From Verrucomicrobiota bacterium (lineage in GTDB: Bacteria > Verrucomicrobiota > Verrucomicrobiia > Limisphaerales > JADJPG01), in NCBI GenBank assembly GCA_016713365.1, contig JADJPG010000046.1:3806-67805 (forward strand): a DNA stretch of 64,000 nucleotides, written 5' to 3'. Positions 28,388 through 37,450 of the stretch are shown here, one piece after another. Made by a program: the position numbers and the translations under genes. Position 1 is the stretch's first letter. Each line of letters starts with the position of its first letter. Under the pieces are notes generated by a model. It had not been told where the DNA came from. It did no database searches and was given only the letters and a program-made list of their open reading frames with translations.

Positions 28388-30103
28388 TCACTTCGCTCCG
28401 TCACGCGACCACTCCGGTCCTTCGCAGCGGCAAAGCGATCGAATGTGCGCGACGAGTTCGCGAATCTCCTCTGCGCCGAACGAGTTTCCCCACGAGGGCA
28501 TGTGGTGACTCTTGTTGAGGACGAAACCGCCGGCATGGATGCCGTCGAACAGCGTGTCGTCGGGGCGCCTGCTCATTGCCAGAGGATCGGCGTGAGATGT
28601 GGGTTTCGTGGGTAGAAATGCGGCGTTGAAGCCGTCGCCGCGGCCGTCAATGCCGTGACACGACGCGCAATGGCGGGCGTAATTCTGCGCGGCGCGGTTG
28701 GTCGCAGTCGAAGTGATGAGGCGATGATCGAACGGCGAGAGGTAGGTGGTCTGAAGGGACGGCGAGTCGCGCTGGAGGAGGAAGTCGGCGATGAGCTGGA
28801 CGGTGTCATCCGGCAGCGGTGCCTGCGGCATGATGGAGTGCGGCGCGATGGCGCGGGGATTGCGGATGATGTTGAGGACGTAGCTCGGTTGAAGGCGGCT
28901 GCGCGCGTGCGCGAGGTCCGGCGCGACGCGTCCGCCTTTGTCTTCCAGACTGTGGCAGCCGAGGCAGGAGAGCTTGTCGCGCAGGAGCAGGGCGGCCTTG
29001 TTCATCGCGAAGGCGCTGCGAGGCGTCGGCTGGTATTCCGATTTCAACGCGGTGTGGCCGTCGTGTTGTGACAGGAGAAACGTCGCGATGGATTTTGCTT
29101 CCTCCGCGGTCAGACGGAAGTTGGGCATGCGCGCGCCGTCGCCGGGTTGGTAGCCAAACGGACGGATGGAGTGCGGCTTGCGCAGGAATCCTTCCAGCCA
29201 CGCCTTCTGCACGCGCAGTCCTTCGCCGGCGAGCGATGGCGCGGCGTTGGTGCGCGGAGCGATGGTGGGATGGCGGTGGCACGCGGCGCAATTCAACGCG
29301 CGGAACAACGTTTCGCCGTGAGCGGCGGTGACGTTGGGGAAGCTTTGTCGGGCGGCAGAAAGCTTCGCGTCGAGCGCAGTGCGGCGTTCGGCATTCAGCG
29401 AGAAGAGGTGACTGGTCAGGCGCTGAATCTTTCCGGCGGCGTCCGGTGTGACTTCGCTGAAGTGAGCGCGGTCAGCGGAGAGTTGAAAGAACTGCGGCGG
29501 CATGGTGGCCGGAGCGACGCCGAATCTCGCAGGCGCGACCAGATAATCGGTCACCCATTCTCGGCGAACCCGGATGCTGACATTGGTGAGTTCGACAGCG
29601 CGATGTCCGCCTTGGCCCGCGTAGTCGTGACACGAAAGACAGATCAGTCCGCGCACGAGTTCGCCCTGGAATTCCGTGGAGGAGACGGGAGTCGCGGGCG
29701 GAGCGGCCTGCAAGGCTGCGGGCAAACGCGGCCAGTTTCCGGCGACGTGGCGCTGCGCCTCGAGGAAGACGGTGAGAGCGAGCGCTTCCTTCTCGGATAA
29801 CGCAAAGTCAGGCATGCGCGCGGCGCCGAGGTGTTGTCGGATGCGCGATGGGTTTTGCAGAAACTCAAACACCCACGCCGGTTGGTAGCGAAGACCAGCG
29901 CTGCCGAGGTCGGGCGCAAGCTCGCGCAGGGTGCGGTTCGGCCCGAGCTCAGTGTGGCACTGGGCGCAGCCGATTTGGGTGGCGAGTTCGCGACCTTGGG
30001 TGATGTTGGAGCTATCCGCTGCGAAGGCATTCTCCCTCGCGCGCCACAAGAATGCCGCCGCAATGAGCAGTGCAAGCAGAGGGTGGCTGCGGAGTGCGGG
30101 CAT
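28388..30103 (-). CDS. Pentahaem cytochrome c, multi-domain
   Basis: A 571-residue secreted protein beginning at ATG 30103 (MPALRSHPLL) with a signal peptide ending near AFAADS. It has five CXXCH motifs (CAQCH, CLSCH, CAACH, CLGCH, CASCH), each in a class I-like domain with a distal Met-rich segment (ARMPDF, TMPPQF, ARMPNF, SIMPQ, HMPSWGN). This reads as tandem cytochrome c domains in one chain, a layout found in planctomycete/verrucomicrobial electron carriers. It is first in a two-gene unit with the octahaem cytochrome. Confidence 0.88.
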   Translation of the reverse strand: MPALRSHPLLALLIAAAFLWRARENAFAADSSNITQGRELATQIGCAQCHTELGPNRTLRELAPDLGSAGLRYQPAWVFEFLQNPSRIRQHLGAARMPDFALSEKEALALTVFLEAQRHVAGNWPRLPAALQAAPPATPVSSTEFQGELVRGLICLSCHDYAGQGGHRAVELTNVSIRVRREWVTDYLVAPARFGVAPATMPPQFFQLSADRAHFSEVTPDAAGKIQRLTSHLFSLNAERRTALDAKLSAARQSFPNVTAAHGETLFRALNCAACHRHPTIAPRTNAAPSLAGEGLRVQKAWLEGFLRKPHSIRPFGYQPGDGARMPNFRLTAEEAKSIATFLLSQHDGHTALKSEYQPTPRSAFAMNKAALLLRDKLSCLGCHSLEDKGGRVAPDLAHARSRLQPSYVLNIIRNPRAIAPHSIMPQAPLPDDTVQLIADFLLQRDSPSLQTTYLSPFDHRLITSTATNRAAQNYARHCASCHGIDGRGDGFNAAFLPTKPTSHADPLAMSRRPDDTLFDGIHAGGFVLNKSHHMPSWGNSFGAEEIRELVAHIRSLCRCEGPEWSRDGAK

Positions 30104-30164
30104 GCGCTTTTGTAATCGGGAACTCTCCGTGTCGCAATCTTGCACTGGGCGAACTGTGCATGCC

Positions 30165-32258
30165 TTACCGAGGTGTGAATCGGAGGCGGAAGAATTTGGT
30201 CCGCTCGGCTGCGGGCATCGTGACGTGATGATTCCAGCCGTCAGTCCCAGTGGGTGTATTCACTGGAGTCCAAGACCCGCCGAGTGAATCGAGATCAGAA
30301 CTTGTTTCGAGAGTCCAATCTGGATTGGCGGTGTTCCATGTGAGGTCGAGCAAGTCACCAGTGTGTTTGAGATTCAGCGACGGCGAGGCGGGCTGGTGTT
30401 CTGCGACAAGTTCCAGCGCGAAGCTCAAATCGGAACTTGCTGAATCGGCTTGATGAACTTCAGCAGCCAGGATGTTTCGCCCGGCGACCAGAGCAGCCGA
30501 CGGGATATGGAATCTAAAAATAGTACGTTCATCGTTCCCGCCGACGGTGGTCAGAGCGAGAGTGCCGGGAAGGAGGGCGGTGTTCATTGGCAGATTGCTC
30601 CGAAACACTTCCGACCCGTTAAGGTAAACGGCGGCGCCGTCGTCTCGGATTAAACGTAGTTGAAGGGCCGAAATTGTTTCGGGATTCAAAATGGTAAACT
30701 CGCGACGGAACCAGGTGGTGATGTGTTTGTTGGCCTGGTCTGAGCCGAATCCGACGACTGTCGCCTCGTCGCCCTCGCCGTAGCCCAATTTGGCCGGTCC
30801 GAAGGACCAAAGGGAGTCGTCGAAGCTGGGTAAGGTCCAGTTGCCGACGGGCATCACCCCTGAGTCGAGATAGCGCCAGATTGCTCGACTCGAGACGAGT
30901 TCCGCGCCCAATTTGAAGAAGGTGGGTGCTGATGCCGTGCTCAGCTCAGAAGTGTCTGTAGCGATGGCGACGACGGAGTAGCTACCGACTGTGGCGTTGC
31001 TCCAATACATCTGAAATGGAGCATTTGTCACCCGACCGACGAATTGTGCATTGATTCTGAACTCGACGCTTGCGATTCCCAGATCATCCACGGCGTTTGC
31101 TTTGAGCAGCACCGGCGATCCCGCGGCGAGAAGTTCGGAATGGTTCGGAACTGTGATCGAAACGACAGGTGGCACGTGGCCCAGGGCATTTAGTTCGAGG
31201 TCGAAGGAAAGATCCGAACTGTCCGGCGCCGCTTGATGAACTTCCACCGCGAGAACATTTCTACCGACCTGCAACAACCCGGGGTTGATCGCTGCTGTAT
31301 GGAGGGCGACGGATTCATCTTCGTCGCCAGCAGCGCTGGAGGCGCGAGTATCGAACGCGATCGCTCCATCGGGCATGTTGCTGCGAAACACTTCCGTCCC
31401 ATTCAGGTAAATCACCGCGCCGTCGTCGCGAAGGAGCCTCAAGTTCAATTTCGCAATGCTCTCCGGGTCTTGAACGGTGAACGAATGGCGGAAATAGGTG
31501 GTGAGGTGCTTGTTCTGGGGATCGTTTCCGAATCGTACGATCGTGGATTCATCCCCGTCCCCGTAGCCAAGAGGCGCCCTTCCAGTGTTCCACCCGGCTT
31601 CGCTCGCGTTGGGCTCCCTCCAGCCGGAGCCCAGGTTGGCTCCGGTATCGTGATACTTCCACGGCGCTCCCAGCGAAATCAGCGATACGTTGCTGACGCT
31701 GGAGCTGAACTCGACCACGCCGTTCAGGGGAAGTCCGATGGGGTCTGAGCGAATTGTACCCCAGTCGTTCCATTGGTTCTGCGCATGGTGACCGGGATAA
31801 AAGATGGCGACGTAGTCCTCCGACTCGATGGAGTTCGGTTCGCCTGGAGCCCAGGCGGTGAACGTCACGGCTTCCCCGCTCGACCAGATGAACTGTCCTT
31901 CCGTTGCGGCGTCATTTAGTCCAATCCAGAGCAGCCGGTTTATACCGCCATAGTGAGCAAAGGTCTCGAAGATCCAATTCTGCTCGGCGGCATCGTTGAT
32001 CGTAACCAAGTGTCCTCCGAGGGCGCTGGCCTCAGCCTCGCTCGCCTGCCAGGTGTCGTTTCGTAAAAGAACGTAGCGATGACCGGTGCTGGAGTTCGTG
32101 AGGATGGGACTGATGGTGCTGCCCGCGAGCGTTGTTGCGGTCGATAAGGATACCAATGCCACAACCAGCAGCTTTAACAGAGAGCGATTGAATCTATGGG
32201 AACTCACCGTGTATTGTTTGCATACTTGAGGCTGCGACTCAAGGCTAGTTCCAGCCAA
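30165..32258 (-). CDS. Secreted C-type-lectin and repeat-domain protein
   Basis: A 697-residue protein: an N-terminal hydrophobic signal (about 26-46), a C-type lectin-like domain (about 58-180, GGHLVTINDAAEQNWI, LLWIGLNDAATEGQFIWSSGE, NQWNDWGT), then two copies of a beta-sandwich module (about 195-355 and 450-620) with an Ig-like domain between (PPVVSITVPNHSELLAAGSPV). The two modules share LGYGDGDE/LGYGEGDE, the NKH-[IL]-T-T-[YW]-F-R core, and LRLLRDDGA/LRLIRDDGA. The end ESSSDL-like WTLETSSDLDSLGGSWTPV ... FFRLRF is common in Verrucomicrobiota secreted proteins. It likely binds glycans at the surface, but the ligand is not known. Confidence 0.8.
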   Translation of the reverse strand: MAGTSLESQPQVCKQYTVSSHRFNRSLLKLLVVALVSLSTATTLAGSTISPILTNSSTGHRYVLLRNDTWQASEAEASALGGHLVTINDAAEQNWIFETFAHYGGINRLLWIGLNDAATEGQFIWSSGEAVTFTAWAPGEPNSIESEDYVAIFYPGHHAQNQWNDWGTIRSDPIGLPLNGVVEFSSSVSNVSLISLGAPWKYHDTGANLGSGWREPNASEAGWNTGRAPLGYGDGDESTIVRFGNDPQNKHLTTYFRHSFTVQDPESIAKLNLRLLRDDGAVIYLNGTEVFRSNMPDGAIAFDTRASSAAGDEDESVALHTAAINPGLLQVGRNVLAVEVHQAAPDSSDLSFDLELNALGHVPPVVSITVPNHSELLAAGSPVLLKANAVDDLGIASVEFRINAQFVGRVTNAPFQMYWSNATVGSYSVVAIATDTSELSTASAPTFFKLGAELVSSRAIWRYLDSGVMPVGNWTLPSFDDSLWSFGPAKLGYGEGDEATVVGFGSDQANKHITTWFRREFTILNPETISALQLRLIRDDGAAVYLNGSEVFRSNLPMNTALLPGTLALTTVGGNDERTIFRFHIPSAALVAGRNILAAEVHQADSASSDLSFALELVAEHQPASPSLNLKHTGDLLDLTWNTANPDWTLETSSDLDSLGGSWTPVNTPTGTDGWNHHVTMPAAERTKFFRLRFTPR

Positions 32259-32288
32259 AGGTTGGCGTAAGCCAAGGACCTGGTTACA

Positions 32289-33293
32289 TCAGCGTGCTGC
32301 TGAATAGATCTTCTCGACCACGGCGAGCGCCGCTTTCGCTTCCTTCAGACCGGGCACGGGCGTGCGCTTCTGGCGAATGTCTTCCATGAACTCCGTCATC
32401 TCGATGCGCCACGATTCGTCGCCGCGTGGGAATTCCCAGACGGTCGTTTCGGGCGGGCCCATCTGCGGGAGCATCTTGTAGTAAGTCAGCTTCTCCAGGC
32501 CGTAGCTGCCGCCGAGTCCCTCCCAGTGCAGCTTCGCGTCGCGACCGTAGATTTCGAGGCTGAAGAGGTTCTTCCACTCGGTGCAGCTCGCGTGCAGCCA
32601 CGCGGTCTGGCCGGCGGCGTTGCGCAGGCTGAGGAACGCGTTGTCATCGACGGGCATGTTCCAGAAGTAGGTCGGGGCGTGGCCGTCGACTTGCGTGAAC
32701 TCGCCAAGAAAAATCCCGGCGAGATCGATGAGATGAACGCCCTGGTCGATCAGCTCGCCGCCGCCGGACAATTTTGGATCAGCGCGCCATTCCTTGTCGT
32801 AACCGACTCGGCCGCCCTGACCGTAACGGCCGCGCACGAACATCATCGGACCGAGCGCGCCGCTTCGGAAAAGTTGCAGTGCCTTGAGACACGCCGGATG
32901 GTAGCGATGGTTGTAACCAACGCGAACGAGCGCGCCGGTCTTTGCGGCGGTGGCTTCGAGGGTTTCAAGTTCCTTCAGGGAAATCGCGCCGGGCTTCTCG
33001 ATGAGCACGTGCTTGCCGTTCTCGGCGGCCTTGATGGCGAGCGGGGCGAGCGAGGCGTTGACGGTGGCGATCATCACGACGTCCACGTTGGGTGACGTGA
33101 CGGTTTGCGTGACGGAATCGGTGGCGACGCAGCCGGGAGATTGCGAGGCGAGTTTCTTGGCGCGATCGATGTCGAGATCGCACGTCACGGTTACGCTGCC
33201 GGGCGGCAGGAGGTTGAGACGTTTCTGGCCGACGAGGCCGCAACCAATGAGGGCGATGCGCGGAGAGTTCATGCGTTCTACGGGTTCGGACAT
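32289..33293 (-). CDS. Gfo/Idh/MocA family oxidoreductase
   Basis: A 334-residue cytoplasmic oxidoreductase: Rossmann domain (IALIGCGLVGQKRLNLL, KHVLIEKPGAISL) and GFO_IDH C-terminal domain (GYDKEWRADPKLSGGGELIDQGVHLIDLAGIFLG). The Lys in EKPG is the catalytic lysine of the family. ATG 33293 and 33272 are both possible starts. Upstream lies a palindromic repeat (33298-33420). It may work with the SDR gene on a shared sugar pathway, but no operon link is proven. Confidence 0.9.
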   Translation of the reverse strand: MSEPVERMNSPRIALIGCGLVGQKRLNLLPPGSVTVTCDLDIDRAKKLASQSPGCVATDSVTQTVTSPNVDVVMIATVNASLAPLAIKAAENGKHVLIEKPGAISLKELETLEATAAKTGALVRVGYNHRYHPACLKALQLFRSGALGPMMFVRGRYGQGGRVGYDKEWRADPKLSGGGELIDQGVHLIDLAGIFLGEFTQVDGHAPTYFWNMPVDDNAFLSLRNAAGQTAWLHASCTEWKNLFSLEIYGRDAKLHWEGLGGSYGLEKLTYYKMLPQMGPPETTVWEFPRGDESWRIEMTEFMEDIRQKRTPVPGLKEAKAALAVVEKIYSAAR

Positions 33294-33297
33294 CGAA

Positions 33298-33420
33298 GGC
33301 AGAATGAACAATGTTCAATGACCAATGTCCAGAGTGCTAAGAACGAGCGTGGGCTTGGGGTTGTGCTCATTGGGAATTGCTCATTCCTTGGGCATTGGAA
33401 TTTGGTCATTGGTCATTCCA
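33298..33420. repeat. Intergenic palindromic element
   Basis: The arms at 33301-33330 and 33390-33419 are inverted repeats matching at about 22 of 30 positions, rich in aatgaccaatg and caatg units. The right arm overlaps the 3' end of the SDR gene and encodes its last residues (WNDQ and stop). This element type differs from the NSKPGT family but has the same arm-loop-arm plan. Confidence 0.7.
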
Positions 33421-34272
33421 CTTCTTCCCGCGATCCTCGGGCACGATGCGTCGCAGGCAATAGATGTCGGACTTGGCGAGCTCGTCGCGATGCTCAGCGA
33501 GCTTGGCCCACGGATCCCACTGCGCGCTGATGAGCTTGCCGGTGATGCCGTTGCTTTCCGCGCTGGCGAGGTAGACGGCGAGCTTCGCGCCGAGTTCGAG
33601 CGGCGTGGCGCCCTTTTCCTTCCACTGCTTGTTCTTCTCGAAGAACGCCGCGCCGACTTTGTCCGGGCCAGCGGCGAGGACTTCATCAACGAGCCGCGTG
33701 GCCAGCGCGCCCGGGGCGATGGCGTTTACATCGACGTGATGCGGGCGGAGTTCCTCGGCGAGCGTTTCCATGAGACGGACGACGGCGGCTTTGCTGGCTG
33801 CGTAGGAACTGATGTTCGGTAACGGATTTGTCGCGCCGCCGCCGCTGAGCACGACGATCTTGCCGCGGCCGGCTTTCTTGAAATGCGGAATCAGCGCGCG
33901 GCAGGGCAGGAGCACGCCGAAGAGATTGATGTCGATGGCGCGGCGCCATTCGTTGAGGTCGACGGATTCGGTCGGGCCCATCGGACCGTACACGCCGGCG
34001 TTGAGAACGAGGGCGTCGATGGAGCCAAGTTCGCGGAGTGCGAAAGCGATGAGTTCGTTTACCTGCGGCTCATTCGAAACGTCGCAAGCCTTCGATAGAA
34101 TCTTTTGCGACGGAAAGTTTGTGGAGAGTTCCGAGCGCGTGGTGTTCAGCTCCTTCTCGTTGCGGGCGCAGAGGACGACGTTGGCGCCTTCCGCGAGGAA
34201 ATGTTCCGCGATGGCTTTGCCGAGTCCCTGGCTGCCGCCAGTGATGAGCGCGTTCAGACCTTTCAGTTTCAT
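33406..34272 (-). CDS. Short-chain dehydrogenase/reductase
   Basis: A 288-residue SDR: TGGSQGLGKAIAEHF cofactor motif (about 10-25), NAGVYGP, and the catalytic Ser/Tyr/Lys set (LSGGGATNPLPNISSYAASKAAVVR, Tyr and Lys in YAASK). It starts at ATG 34272 (MKLKGLNALITGG). The substrate cannot be read from the sequence. The C-terminus is encoded partly by the neighbouring repeat, so the last few residues may be lineage-specific. Confidence 0.9.
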   Translation of the reverse strand: MKLKGLNALITGGSQGLGKAIAEHFLAEGANVVLCARNEKELNTTRSELSTNFPSQKILSKACDVSNEPQVNELIAFALRELGSIDALVLNAGVYGPMGPTESVDLNEWRRAIDINLFGVLLPCRALIPHFKKAGRGKIVVLSGGGATNPLPNISSYAASKAAVVRLMETLAEELRPHHVDVNAIAPGALATRLVDEVLAAGPDKVGAAFFEKNKQWKEKGATPLELGAKLAVYLASAESNGITGKLISAQWDPWAKLAEHRDELAKSDIYCLRRIVPEDRGKKWNDQ

Positions 34273-34374
34273 GGACGGGCGAAAGTAGATCACGAATCGC
34301 GGGAGAGAAACACCAAATGCGGTGTGCGAGCGGTTGAACGAACGAGGGATTGTCCGACGACATCGGAGCGCCGT

Positions 34375-35214
34375 TTACATGTCGAGCAGACCCTTCACGC
34401 GTTCGAGACCTTTCTGCGTGCGGGTGAACATCGGCTGGATGCTGTCGACTTTGATTTCGAGCGGACAAAGCAGCATGCCGTGTTCAGGGGTGAGAACAGG
34501 TTTGGGATCGTTCAAGTGATGCGCGATCCAGTCACCGAGGCACACGGTGGCAGCGGAGCGTTGGTGCGGGTCAGCGGCGTCGACCGTGGGTGCGTGGTGG
34601 AATTGAATGGCTTGGGCGACTTCGGGAGGAAGATTCCATTTCGCGAGCAGGCGGCCACCGATCTCTGCGTGGTCGGTGCCGTAGGCGCCACGTTCCGCTG
34701 CGACGATGGAGTTCGTTCCAGATGCCGCGGTGTTCAGGAGTTCGCCATATTTGCCGCGCTCGACGGAGGCGAAGATCAGCTTTCCAATGTCGTGCAACAG
34801 TCCGGAAGTGAAGGCAGGGCCGGCGACGTCGCCAATTTCTTCAGCCACGACGGAGGCAGCAACGGCGGTGATCACGGAATGTTTCCAGAGCTGGCTGACG
34901 TCGACGGCGTCCGCCGCGCCGGGAATCGCTTTCGCGCTCGCACCGAACATGGCGGCGACGACGGTGTAAACTTCGTAGAAGCCAAGACGCGAGACAGCTT
35001 CGAACATGTCGCTGGCCGGTTCGCCGCCGCCGAGGAACGCGCTGTTGCAGCGTTTGAGCACTTCGGCGGTGATGGACGGCTCGAGGCTGACGAGTTCAAC
35101 GACCCGGTCGACATCGCGATCCGGCTCCTTGAACAGCGCGAGTAGTTCAATCAGGAGCGTCGGCGCAGGTGGGAGCTGCGTCACTGATTCGATGTATTGA
35201 TCGACTTTGTCCAT
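34375..35214 (-). CDS. HDOD-domain protein
   Basis: A 279-residue protein covering one HDOD domain (LPPAPTLLIELLALF, SITAEVLKRCNSAFLGG, LWKHSVITAVAASVVAEEIG, GLLHDIGKLIF). The HD pair in LLHDIGK is kept, unlike many HDOD proteins that lose metal ligands. HDOD proteins act in signalling and cell-cycle or chemotaxis control, often without enzymatic activity. There is no output domain and no neighbour to suggest its pathway. Confidence 0.88.
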   Translation of the reverse strand: MDKVDQYIESVTQLPPAPTLLIELLALFKEPDRDVDRVVELVSLEPSITAEVLKRCNSAFLGGGEPASDMFEAVSRLGFYEVYTVVAAMFGASAKAIPGAADAVDVSQLWKHSVITAVAASVVAEEIGDVAGPAFTSGLLHDIGKLIFASVERGKYGELLNTAASGTNSIVAAERGAYGTDHAEIGGRLLAKWNLPPEVAQAIQFHHAPTVDAADPHQRSAATVCLGDWIAHHLNDPKPVLTPEHGMLLCPLEIKVDSIQPMFTRTQKGLERVKGLLDM

Positions 35215-35387
35215 AACGACTTCTGTGTGCCAGTTGACGAGCCGGACGAGCGTTGCCCAGTTCGCTTCCCGGAACGTGCATCTTTAGTATCGGAGGACCG
35301 GGCGGGGCCTTGAGAAAGGAACTGGTTTTGCGGAGAGAATTTCCACTGACGGCGAAATCGGGTCGCTATCGCGCGGGGGAGTCCGGC

Positions 35388-36710
35388 TCAGGCGCGGTGT
35401 TGCCGGCCCACCGAAACAAACTCGAGATTCGGCAGCTGGCCAATCTGGCGTTCGAGGAAACCGTTGGCGTCCACAATGAGCGGTCGCCGGAGCAGGGGGA
35501 GAATCGCAACCCAGTTCGCATCGCGAAATTGCGGCCACTCGGTGCAGATGACGGCGGCGTCGGCTTGCTGGAGGGCTTTAGCGATGTCCGCGGTGAGAGT
35601 GATTGCGACGAGTTCCGGCGGGAGAGAGTTCAGTGCAGGATCGAAAGCTTGCACGCGCGCCCCGGCGGCGAGGAGTTGCTGGCAAAGTTCGACCGCTGCA
35701 CTGCGGCGGAGCGTATCGGTGTTCGGCGTGTAAACGAGGCCGAGGACGGCGATGGTTTTGCCGCCCAGATCGCCGAGGCGGGATTGGAGTTTGCGGAAGG
35801 CCCAGCCGCGATGGAGGTCGTTGCTGCGCTTGATCGCCGGAATGAGGTCGATGGTTTCGCCCTTCGCCTGCGCGATTTTTGTGAGGGAGACGACGTCGCG
35901 CGCGAGCGTGCCTCCAGCGAAAGGTCCGCCGGGACCGAGATACGCCTTGGGCCCGATGCGGATGTCGCTCTTCAATCCGGCCGAGACTTCCTTGGCGTCC
36001 GCGCCGGTGTGTTCGCAGAGGCGCGCGATCTCGTTGATGAACGTGATGCTGACGGCGAGGAAGGAGTTGAGAGCGTGCTTCACCATCTCCGCCGACTCGG
36101 TGCGCATGAAGAGCACTTGTGGCGTGAACGGTTTGAAGAGTTGTTCGAGGAGCGCGCGCTTGGCATCGGTGCGGATTCCGACGATCACGCGTTCGGCTTT
36201 CTCAAAGGCATCGAGCGCGCGGCCCAAGCGTAGATTCTCCGGCGAGCAGGCGAAGCGAAATTGCGGGAACTCGCGTTCCAACGCGGCGCAGGTGCCGACT
36301 GGAAGTTGCGATGAAATGAGGACGAGCGCGCCGCCTCGCAGGTGCGATAGAGCGCGTCGAAGTCGGTCGAGGACGAACGCGACATCCGATTCGTCGTGGT
36401 CGTTGACGGGCGTGTCGTAGGTGAGCCAGAGCACGTCGGCGTTCGCGCAGGCGGCCTTCGCGTCGGTGGTGAAGCGGAGGGAACTCTTCGCGAGGCCGGT
36501 GGCGAGAAGGTCATTCAGTCCGGGCTCCAGAATCGGCGCCTTGCCAATGGCGAGACCGTTGACGACGGATTGGTCGAAGTCCAGGCCGGTGACATCGAAG
36601 TGTCGCGCGCAGCACGCTGCGGTGACGGAGCCGAGATGCCAGAGGCCGAGGACGGTGATGCGGAGCAGTTGCTGCGAAGGTGTCCGGGGAACCATGAGGT
36701 ACGGGTTCAT
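35388..36710 (-). CDS. Nucleotide-sugar dehydrogenase homologue lacking the catalytic Cys
   Basis: A 440-residue UDP-glucose/GDP-mannose dehydrogenase homologue with ITVLGLWHLGSVTAACC, the central domain (ESAEMVKHALNSFLAVSITFINEIARLCEHTGAD) and a C-terminal UDP-binding domain (IAVLGLVYTPNTDTLRRSAA). The active-site block that normally reads FGGSC-P-KD is FAGGTLARD here, so Thr268 takes the place of the catalytic Cys and Arg replaces Lys. The four-electron oxidation of UDP-sugars should be impaired, so the protein may bind or epimerise a nucleotide sugar or be non-catalytic. Its start overlaps the methyltransferase stop (ATGA). A normal homologue is encoded at 52616. Confidence 0.85.
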   Translation of the reverse strand: MNPYLMVPRTPSQQLLRITVLGLWHLGSVTAACCARHFDVTGLDFDQSVVNGLAIGKAPILEPGLNDLLATGLAKSSLRFTTDAKAACANADVLWLTYDTPVNDHDESDVAFVLDRLRRALSHLRGGALVLISSQLPVGTCAALEREFPQFRFACSPENLRLGRALDAFEKAERVIVGIRTDAKRALLEQLFKPFTPQVLFMRTESAEMVKHALNSFLAVSITFINEIARLCEHTGADAKEVSAGLKSDIRIGPKAYLGPGGPFAGGTLARDVVSLTKIAQAKGETIDLIPAIKRSNDLHRGWAFRKLQSRLGDLGGKTIAVLGLVYTPNTDTLRRSAAVELCQQLLAAGARVQAFDPALNSLPPELVAITLTADIAKALQQADAAVICTEWPQFRDANWVAILPLLRRPLIVDANGFLERQIGQLPNLEFVSVGRQHRA

Positions 36711-37450
36711 TGCGCTCCCTGAAGCGAAGCGGCGTCAAGCTTTGCGGGCCGGCGGGCCAGTATAAGATATTGCGCGCCCAGCGGTAGTTTGCTCAAGACG
36801 CCTTCGAGCGGGCGCAACCAGCTCAGGAATTTGGGGAAGATAAAAAGAAAGTCGGTGGCCACGATCTCGAATCCACCGGAGCGGAGCAGGGCGCGACTCT
36901 CGGGGGCGGACAGGGTGATGGCATCCCGGTCGAAAGGAATTCGGCTCATGATGTAGCGCGTGCCGGGGTTCCAGGGATTGTTTTCCCACAGCGCGAAGTG
37001 CCTGCCGGGGTGCAGCGATTCAAATAGGTAATGAACCGCGCCCGGTCGTTCGGCGAGGAAGATGTGGTGGAAGACGCCGTTGCAGAAGGCGAGATCGATT
37101 TGGGCGGCGGGCTGATAGGCGGCGCAGGTCTGGAAGTGCGCACGCTCCGATCCATGCAGGCGCTGGGCGACCGTCAGTGATTTCTCGGAGACTTCGACGC
37201 CGATGAGATGTTGCGAGCCTTCCAAGCCGAGGAGGAACGGTGTGCCGGTCCCGGTGCCGCAGCCGAAATCGAGAATCCTTGCCGGAGTGAAGTTCAAACA
37301 AGAAAGACGGCGGTCCAGCCACTTCACCCGGCCTTGAGCGAAGTATTCCTTGTGCTCGCCGGAGACGGCGATGCCTTTCTCCAGCGCTTCGTCGTAGTCT
37401 TCCGCGAAGTGGTCGAACTCGGGGTTGTGGTAGGAGGGCGGCTTGTTCAT
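36707..37450 (-). CDS. SAM-dependent methyltransferase
   Basis: A 247-residue class I methyltransferase: motif I ILDFGCGTGTGTPFLL (about 60), acidic residue in GVEVSEKSL, and LAFCNGVFHHI. It overlaps the glycosyltransferase upstream (ATGA) and the dehydrogenase-like gene downstream (ATGA), so the three are one translationally coupled unit. It probably methylates a sugar or lipid intermediate. Confidence 0.9.
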   Translation of the reverse strand: MNKPPSYHNPEFDHFAEDYDEALEKGIAVSGEHKEYFAQGRVKWLDRRLSCLNFTPARILDFGCGTGTGTPFLLGLEGSQHLIGVEVSEKSLTVAQRLHGSERAHFQTCAAYQPAAQIDLAFCNGVFHHIFLAERPGAVHYLFESLHPGRHFALWENNPWNPGTRYIMSRIPFDRDAITLSAPESRALLRSGGFEIVATDFLFIFPKFLSWLRPLEGVLSKLPLGAQYLILARRPAKLDAASLQGAQ

